A stretch of 64,000 nucleotides of DNA. Source: Phycomyces nitens. Its lineage: Eukaryota; Mucoromycota; Mucoromycetes; Mucorales; Phycomycetaceae. The notes beneath the pieces were generated by a model. It was not told the DNA's origin. It saw only the letters and a program-made list of their open reading frames with translations, and did not search any database. Every line of letters starts with the position of its first letter. Position 1 is the first letter of the stretch. Positions 57,597 through 64,000 of this stretch are shown one piece after another. The stretch is taken from the NCBI GenBank assembly GCA_022702545.1, contig JAHRBC010000002.1, positions 7,564,001 through 7,628,000 on the forward strand. Direction: 5' to 3'. Made by a program: the position numbers and the translations under genes.

Positions 57597-58736
57597 GCAT
57601 AGGAATAGGCGTAATAGTAGACCCTAAACCTAGAAACATTCTATTCTTTCTAATAAAAATAAAAACGTAAAACATTACCAATCAATTATAAACGGGAAAT
57701 CAAATAATGGGTGATATATTACTGGTGAAGAAGAATAAAGAAGCTTTCAATCCATTCATTTAATTGGCTTTCATGAAGAGTATGCTCAATATTTTCGACA
57801 AATACACGACCATGTATTTTCATGAATATATGATTCTCCCAATATTTCCAGGTCCATAAATACGGCACCAAAATAGAACCGTACTTTTAAATATTTCTTT
57901 TTGTTTTTCCAGATCAGATCAGTACACCGAAAGTGCTAACAGCCCTCACCTGCGGCGCATTATTTCAAAAATCCACTACTAGATAGCATGTCAACGAGAT
58001 AGCTGACAAGGTAGCTTGTCTCATAGTCGGAAAAAAAACCACCCTATGTTAAAACATCGCTTTATAGTACAGTATTGCCACTTTTACGTTATTGGAATTT
58101 CTTTATTTTTTGCAGTGTTTAAGTTTAAACATATCTTTTACTTAAAACGCACAAGAGACAGATAGATAGAAAAATTGGATTTGAGTGGGAAGAGTAAACA
58201 AGTTGGTCAAAAGGATTTAATAATATAAAATACAGATTATATCATATTATTAAGACAGAATGAAATTAGAGATCATGTGATTTACCTATTAGCTAACTCA
58301 TCACGTGATATCGTTCCCCTTTCAATACACTTGCTCTATTCTACTTATAAAACATAAGTATTTGCCTATAGTAATATATTAAAATATCGTTAATATATTG
58401 ATTTGATTAATTAATTCTTTTTAACAAAGTATTTATCTATATAATTTCCCCAAAAACATATACTTATGTGTATCAAGTAACTAAAAATTTATAAAGGTCT
58501 ATCTTAAAATCCATAGTTTTTACAAGTAACGTGACTTAGCTACTTATTAAATTTATCCAACAAAAGTGTTAACCAATAAAAAAAAAGAATCTATTTTTAA
58601 GAGTGTGACTGATTGGATAGCTGATCTTCTGGATCTCTAACTGCTGTTTCAACTCTCCAAAGTATAATAAGCTGTTTTTATATTTGCTTTGTATGTTCTT
58701 TCTTTTTCACATTTTTTTTAAAAAAATAGTATCAAC

Positions 58737-61700
58737 ATGCCTTCTACTACTACAATGAATTCTTGCCGATGTGGATCTACTACTCATCTGAGAACATCTC
58801 ATCGTGAATGTCCTCTCAATCAGTCAGGTCCTTATGAAAGGCAAGGTTATCAGTCTTGCCCAAGCTGTGGATCTCATAATCACAGGCGTTCGACACATCG
58901 CAATTGCCCCAACAATAGCAACAATCTTTCAGCTATTCATAATCAAGAAAGAACAGAAATTGGTATTTCTGCTGCTGTAGGCATTATACAGTCTGACAGA
59001 TCTATTTCTGGCAATTGTCCAAGATGTGGATCAAGCACTCATCGCCGGGCAACAAATTTGGAGTGTCCTTTTAATACAAGAAGAAACACAACCAATCAAT
59101 CTACTACAACAGTTTCTCAGTATAGAATTGCTCGCACTATTCCATTTGTTCCTGAAAATATTGTCGGGGAAAATATTTGTCAAACTGATGGTCCACTATA
59201 TCATCAGCACATATTTCCACGTATGGAAAGCAGATGTCCATTTTGTAATGCGCACATGTGGGTAGATGAGCGCTTGAAAGCAAGCAGTATCCAAAACCCG
59301 AGGTTCGGATTGTGTTGCTCCAATGGAAAGATAACACTTCCATTACCTTTTACACCTCCACAAGAGCTTTTGGATTTCGTCACCAACCATGATGCAACAA
59401 ATGAGCAATGTGTGAATTTTCATACCAATATTAGAGCATTCAACAATGCATTTGCTTTTGTGTCTATAAAGGCTAATGTTGACGAGAATTTGGCCAGTGG
59501 AAGAAATGGTGTATCAACATTTCGTGTAAATGGTACAATGTACCATAATGTTGGAGCACTTCGAGCTCAAAATGGAACCTCAGCTGGATTTTCACAGATC
59601 TATTTCAGTGATACGAATGAGCAGCTTGCGAGACGGACATCGCTTTTCTCTGGATTAAATCCTTTGACTGTAGAGACAATCCAGTCTGTCATCCAGCATG
59701 TAAATCCATATGCTCGATCCTTGATGTCTGTCGCTGAGCAGTTTCGGAACCAGCCGTTCGGTAGCCTGCAAGTGATCATAAGAGCAGCAAGAGATGCAGG
59801 ACGTCACTATGATATACAGAGCTCGCCTGAAGTAGCAGCAATGGTCATTGAAGAGAACGTTGATGGTAATGCATCTCCACACGATGTGCTGATAAGTGAT
59901 CATACAACTGGATTACGATCCATTAGCTCAATGCATCCAGGATATATACCATTACACTATGTCCTCATGTTCCCTTTTGGAGATGATGGATGGCACATGA
60001 ATCTTGCGTGCACTCCACCAAATCCTGCGATTCATGGCAGCAGACAATCCGTCCGGGTCTCGATCCTTGCCCACTGCTGTTTCCTATTAATGGTTCGTGA
60101 TGGAACATATCTTCACCACTATGGAAGATTGTTCCAGCAGTACTTGGTGGACAATTATGTACGGATTGAGACAAGTCGGCTTCTGTATCTCAGACTGAAC
60201 CAAGATGGCCTGAGAGTAGAGCTGTATAAAGGCATATCGGACAATGCCGATGATCCTCGCCAGGTTGGAAAAGCAGTAATCCTCCCATCTTCATTCACTG
60301 GAGGGCCAAGATACATGAAACAAATGCTTCAAGATGGATTGGCGCTTATAAGAACCCGTGGAGTACCAACTCTCTTCATTACTTTTACCTGTAGCCCACA
60401 GTGGCCAGAAATTGTCAGAGAACTTCATGGACAAAAGGCTCAAGACCGTCCAGAACTTTGTGTTCGCGTGTTCAATATGAAGCTGAAAGAACTCATCAAG
60501 CATATCACAAACAGCAAATGTTTTGGCGCAGTCTCTTCATATATATTAACCATTGAGTTTCAGAAGAGAGGTTTACCCCATGCTCACATGCTCTTCATTC
60601 TTGAAGAAGGTGAACGCCCACAGACACCACAAGAGTTTGATCACTTTGTTTGTGCCGAGTTGCCAAACTCTCACGAAAATCCACAGTTGTACAATACAGT
60701 TGTCAGCTCAATGATTCACGGTCCATGTGGAACATCACGCCCAAATGCACCATGCATGAAAGAAGGTCAATGCACAAAAGGCTATCCAAAGGCTTTTGTA
60801 GAGGAGACAAGAGTGAGCAAGAATGGGTACCCATTATACCGCAGACGGAACAATGGTCAATTCCATGCCTTTCACCATGGAACCTTTGTTGCCACCAACC
60901 AGCATGTAGTGCCCTACAACCCATATCTTTCACACAAGTATGCAGCACATATTAATGTCGAGATATGTTCGACTACTCGCGCCATAAAGTACCTTTGCAA
61001 GTATATCACTAAAGGATCTGACCGAGCTCAACTGGAGATTAGAGGTGAAAATGCCTCGATCACTCCAAATGACCAAATTCTCCCTCTGGCAGTTGATGAA
61101 ATAGCAGAGTATCAGAATGCAAGGTATATTGGTCCATGTGAAGCAGCATACCGCATCTTCTCTATGCCAATCCATGTCCACTTTCCCATGGTACAAAGGT
61201 TGAACATCCACCTACCTGGTGAGCAACTGGTCAACTTCCGTGAAGATATGAGTGCTGAACAGCTTCAGTTGGCAAGAGATGCAGTCTCGCAGGGAACAAT
61301 GCTGTTGGCTTTCTTTGAACTTTGTTTACAAGACCAAAATGCCTGCCAATATACATACCCCGAAATCCCAAAACACTACACATGGAGTCCTGATACCAAA
61401 ACATGGAAGCAAAGATCACGACCACCATTCAAGGATGTAGTGGCACGGATATATGCAGCAAGCCCAGCTAATATGGAATTGTTTTGTTTAAGACTTCTCT
61501 TACTCAAAATTCCTGGACCAACTAGCTTTGAGCATATCAAAAGAGTGAACGATGTTCAGTGCGAGACATTTCAAGAGGCTGCTCTTGCTCTTGGACTGCT
61601 TGCAAATGACAATGAGTGGGATTTGTGCCTCTCTGAAGCTGGCCACATGGCTTCTTCCGCTGCTGCAATAAGAGCTTTATTCTCTTACATTCTCACCAAC

Positions 61701-63437
61701 TGCTCACCTGCAGATCCTGCTTCTCTCTGGGAGAAACACAAAGATAGAATGTCTGACGATTACTTCTTTGCAATCCGCCGTTCCTTCCCCAATGTTGAAG
61801 ATGCAATTAGTGAAGAACAAGAGCAGAATGTTTTCAAGAGAGCTCTTGGAGACATCCAGACACGATTGCAAGTAACAGGGCATAATCTGTCGGAATTCCC
61901 CACTATGCCACAAATATTCATAACAGAGTTGGAAACTCTGCCATCTCTCCAAGCTCTTGAAATAGTTGAATCTAGAGGATATGACCGAGAAGATGAACAA
62001 GCAAGCCTGGATATAGCAGTTCCAATGTTAAACCTTGAGCAAAAAACGGCATATGATCAGATTGTTGAAAGCATAAGTACATCAACCAACACAAACCAGC
62101 CAAGAATTTTCTTTGTGGATGGACCTGGCGGTACTGGAAAGTCTTTGCTTTTCAAGACTCTTCTCAACTATGTCAGATCTCAGGACAAGATTGCTCTTCC
62201 TGTTGCAAGCTCCGGAATTGCTGCAATTCTTTTGCCTGGTGGAAGAACTGCTCACAGCAGATTCAAGATACCATTGAATGCAGATATAAACTCGACATGC
62301 AATATTTCACTTGGATCCTCACATGCCAATCTGTTACAAAAGACATCTCTCTTTCTCTGGGACGAGGCTGTTATGTGTAGCAAGTACAATTTTGAAGCTG
62401 TTGACAAATGTCTAAAAGACATAATGGGTGCTGTTGATCCGGCATACCAAAATATTCCATTTGGTGGCAAGGTTTTTGTCTTTGGTGGCGATTTTCGTCA
62501 AATCCTTCCCGTTGTCAGAAAAGGTACTCGGTCGGAAATCGTTGGACAGTGCCTTCACAGAGCATCATTCTGGAGTCATGTCAAAGTCTTGCATTTAACA
62601 AAGAACATGAGAATTGGGCAAAGTGAGCATCTTGGTGCAGAATTTGCTACCAAACTCTTAGAGATTGGAAATGGGCAAGGAGAGCATGAACACAGCATGT
62701 ATATCCCAGTACCATGGCGTGTGAAGTCAAAGGATTTTGAGGAGCTCATAAAAAAAGTATATCCGTACATATCTTCAGACTAAATCGATCCTATGCAGTA
62801 CAGTCACAGTGCAATTCTTGCTCCCACCAACAAGACAATTGACCAAATTAATACTGTCGCTCTTAATCTTTTCCCTGGTGATGCACAAAGATTTGATTCT
62901 TTAGACAGTGTAATGGATTCGGATAACCCAGATTCTGATAATGCCCGATATCCAATCGAGTTTCTTAACTCAATCTCTTGCAGTGGGATACCATCTCATA
63001 AGCTCAACTTGAAGATTGGTATGCCTCTTTTGATTCTGCGCAACATTGATCCAGAGGCTGGACTTTGTAATGGAACAAAGGTATTTGTGACCAGACTATC
63101 GCAGTATGTCATAGCTGTCAAAAGACTGGATCAAGGGCACAGTGGCCAAGAACATTTGATCCCACGGTTCAATATGGCAACAAATGATGGGGAGTTTCCA
63201 TTTCGTCTCTCTCGACGCCAATTCCCTGTCCGTCCAGCATTTGCCATGACTATTAATAAGGCGCAAGGTCAGACATTAAGTCATGTTGGCATATACCTTG
63301 ATCAGCCAGTATTTTCTCATGGACAACTATATGTTGCTTTATCAAGAGCCACCAATCCAACAAAAGTGCATGTTGCGATCTCAGACAACTCGGAGTATAC
63401 TGCAAATATTGTATATAAAGAAGCACTGATCAATTAA
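58737..63437 (+). pseudogene. Helitron Rep-helicase with N-terminal zinc knuckles, one stop
   Basis: Rolling-circle transposase. Residues about 8-125 carry three knuckles of the form C-x-CGS-x2-H-x7-CP. The Helitron-like N region follows. The Rep domain shows GLPHAH (metal-binding HxH, residue about 614) and KYLCKYITKG (tyrosine motif, about 749). The Pif1-type helicase has GPGGTGKS (about 1128), WDEAVM, GGDFRQILPVV and, after the break, the KAQGQTLSHVGIYL and ALSRA motifs. An in-frame TAA at 62781-62783 splits it at about codon 1349; the same frame continues to 63437. Full length would be 1566 residues. The start at 58737 follows an A-rich leader. The single stop probably inactivates it. Confidence 0.92.
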
Positions 63438-63688
63438 TCATCATATTATATACATATTATCCATTTAAATAAATCTTTATAAATATCTACTGCTATTAAA
63501 TAATATTCTTTCTATTGTACCTTTTATAATGTAATATCAGAAATAGATATATTATACATATTAATGATAAAGACATATACTGTTTGCCACCGAATTTAGC
63601 CAGTAACACTTATTTATAACAAATTAACGTTACACAATCGAGGTATATCGTAACTAACAGTAGTATTAGATACTCTTTCTTGAGCATA
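63438..63688 (+). other. AT-rich Helitron 3' region
   Basis: No gene is visible between the Rep/helicase stop and the GC-rich terminus. Confidence 0.5.
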
Positions 63689-63810
63689 GGGACGGAAGGG
63701 GCCCCCCAGGCAGGGAGGGGTTTGGGCCCCCCCCCGGAAGGGAGGGGTTTGGGCCCCCCCCGGAAGGGAGGGGTGTGGGGGACCCCCAAGGGGGGGGGGG
63801 AGCGAAGCTC
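63689..63810 (+). repeat. GC-rich tandem and palindromic repeats at the Helitron 3' end
   Basis: About three units of roughly 26-30 bp (GGAAGGGAGGGGTTTGGG followed by a C run), each able to fold on itself, then a G10 run. It contrasts sharply with the AT-rich surroundings and precedes the terminal hairpin. Confidence 0.85.
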
Positions 63811-63817
63811 GTATTAG

Positions 63818-64000
63818 TAAAGACAGCTTTATTTATAAATCCAAAAAGACTTCTTGTACACATTAATGAACGGCACCATTATTGCTTTTGGACTCTATCC
63901 ATTACACCTATTCTGTCTCTGTTTCAAATTATATATCCTTGTATTTTTTTTTCTTTTTAGCCTTTTTTCCTTTCTCTTGTTTCCTTATATCCGCGCCTAT
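63818..64000 (+). other. E2 sequence resuming after the Helitron
   Basis: gcttttggactctatccatta at 63880, followed by a T/C-rich run ending tatatccgcgcc, parallels 26390-26520 of E1 and 56680-56805 of E4, the segment upstream of the third gene. The rest of E2 lies outside the window. Confidence 0.65.

Larger units (their letters stand above)
51754..58117 (+). mobile_element. CACTA element E4 (6.36 kb)
   Basis: Ends CACTGGAAAAAC and TTTTTTGCAGTG with 3-bp duplication TTT (51751-51753, 58118-58120). It is a sister of E1 with the same length and gene order: tnp2 (+), companion (-), third gene (+). It is inserted in E2 just upstream of the E2 companion gene. Confidence 0.93.
58118..63817 (+). 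mobile_element. Helitron (autonomous type); 5' end unresolved
   Basis: A Rep/helicase gene (58737-63437) is followed by a GC-rich region and a terminal hairpin GAGC-GAA-GCTC (63801-63810 area). GTATTAG then follows, with T next, close to the Helitron rule CTRR before T. The 5' TC end lies somewhere in 58118-58737, and I could not place it; the first part of that interval is probably E2 sequence. E2 resumes at about 63818. Confidence 0.75.
33940..64000 (+). mobile_element. CACTA element E2, host of five nested elements; right end outside window
   Basis: Left end CACTGGAAAAATGGG in LINE ORF1. E2 segments are 33940-37669, 47174-47647, 51325-51753, 58118 to an unresolved point, and 63818-64000. 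Insertions in order: B (with D inside), C, E4 and the Helitron. Continuity is shown by the tnp2 gene, by companion-gene exons that rejoin exactly across B and C, and by 63880-64000, which resembles the segment between companion gene and third gene in E1 (26395-26520). Confidence 0.85.

Noticed and set aside
63689..63800. Telomere-like or CRISPR-like repeat array.
   Set aside because: Units are GC-rich palindromes without spacers, placed at the 3' end of a Helitron. The organism is eukaryotic.

Overview
The window is a eukaryotic, AT-rich stretch built almost entirely of nested transposable elements. The only recognisable non-transposon gene is one intact tRNA-Ile(AAT) on the minus strand at 5925-5998. 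Short GT-AG introns (about 36-90 nt), TATA-driven LTRs, tnp2-type CACTA elements, a FAR1/SWIM MULE, a Rep/Pif1 Helitron and LINEs with a C-x-C-x8-H-x4-C tail point to a filamentous fungus. An early-diverging lineage such as Mucoromycota is my guess, not something I could test.

Left part (1-5886). The 3' end of an older Ty3/gypsy copy (1-61) leads into its LTR. A young full-length copy of a close relative (438-5835, LTRs apparently identical, 4-bp target duplication AATA) is inserted in that LTR. The tRNA follows.

Middle (5999-33939). Five head-to-tail units of one LINE family are each separated by the same 15-mer, CTGAGCTAAGCGGGC, which is the first 15 nt of the tRNA-Ile gene read on the opposite strand. 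Each insertion seems to have duplicated these 15 bp, so the tRNA stayed intact while older copies were pushed right. In four of the five units, LTRs (five in all, about 0.74-1.19 kb, TGAC...GTCA, 4-bp duplications) sit 10-11 bp from the tRNA 5' end. LINE and LTR invasions therefore alternate and form a readable stratigraphy. Unit 1 also carries a MULE in ORF1, and the MULE carries a 3.3-kb CACTA. Unit 2 carries a 6.4-kb CACTA (E1) and a reverse solo gypsy LTR. Units 3 and 4 are 5'-truncated. Unit 5 is cut by CACTA E2.

Right part (33940-64000). E2 is a tnp2-type CACTA whose right end lies outside the window. It is interrupted by CACTA B (37670-47173, itself containing CACTA D, 39110-45274), CACTA C (47648-51324), CACTA E4 (51754-58117) and a Helitron ending near 63817. 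Removing B and C restores the companion-gene exons of E2 to exactly the lengths seen in E1 and E4, which proves the nesting.

The larger CACTA elements (E1, E2, E4, D) share one cassette. A spliced tnp2 transposase (zinc-finger exon, acidic exons, long catalytic exon) lies on one strand, facing a four-exon companion gene that I do not recognise. In E1 and E4 a third gene of six tiny exons follows. D is the most intact. E2 and E4 transposases carry stop codons. A, B and C are about 3.33 kb and keep only decayed tnp2 C-terminal remnants.
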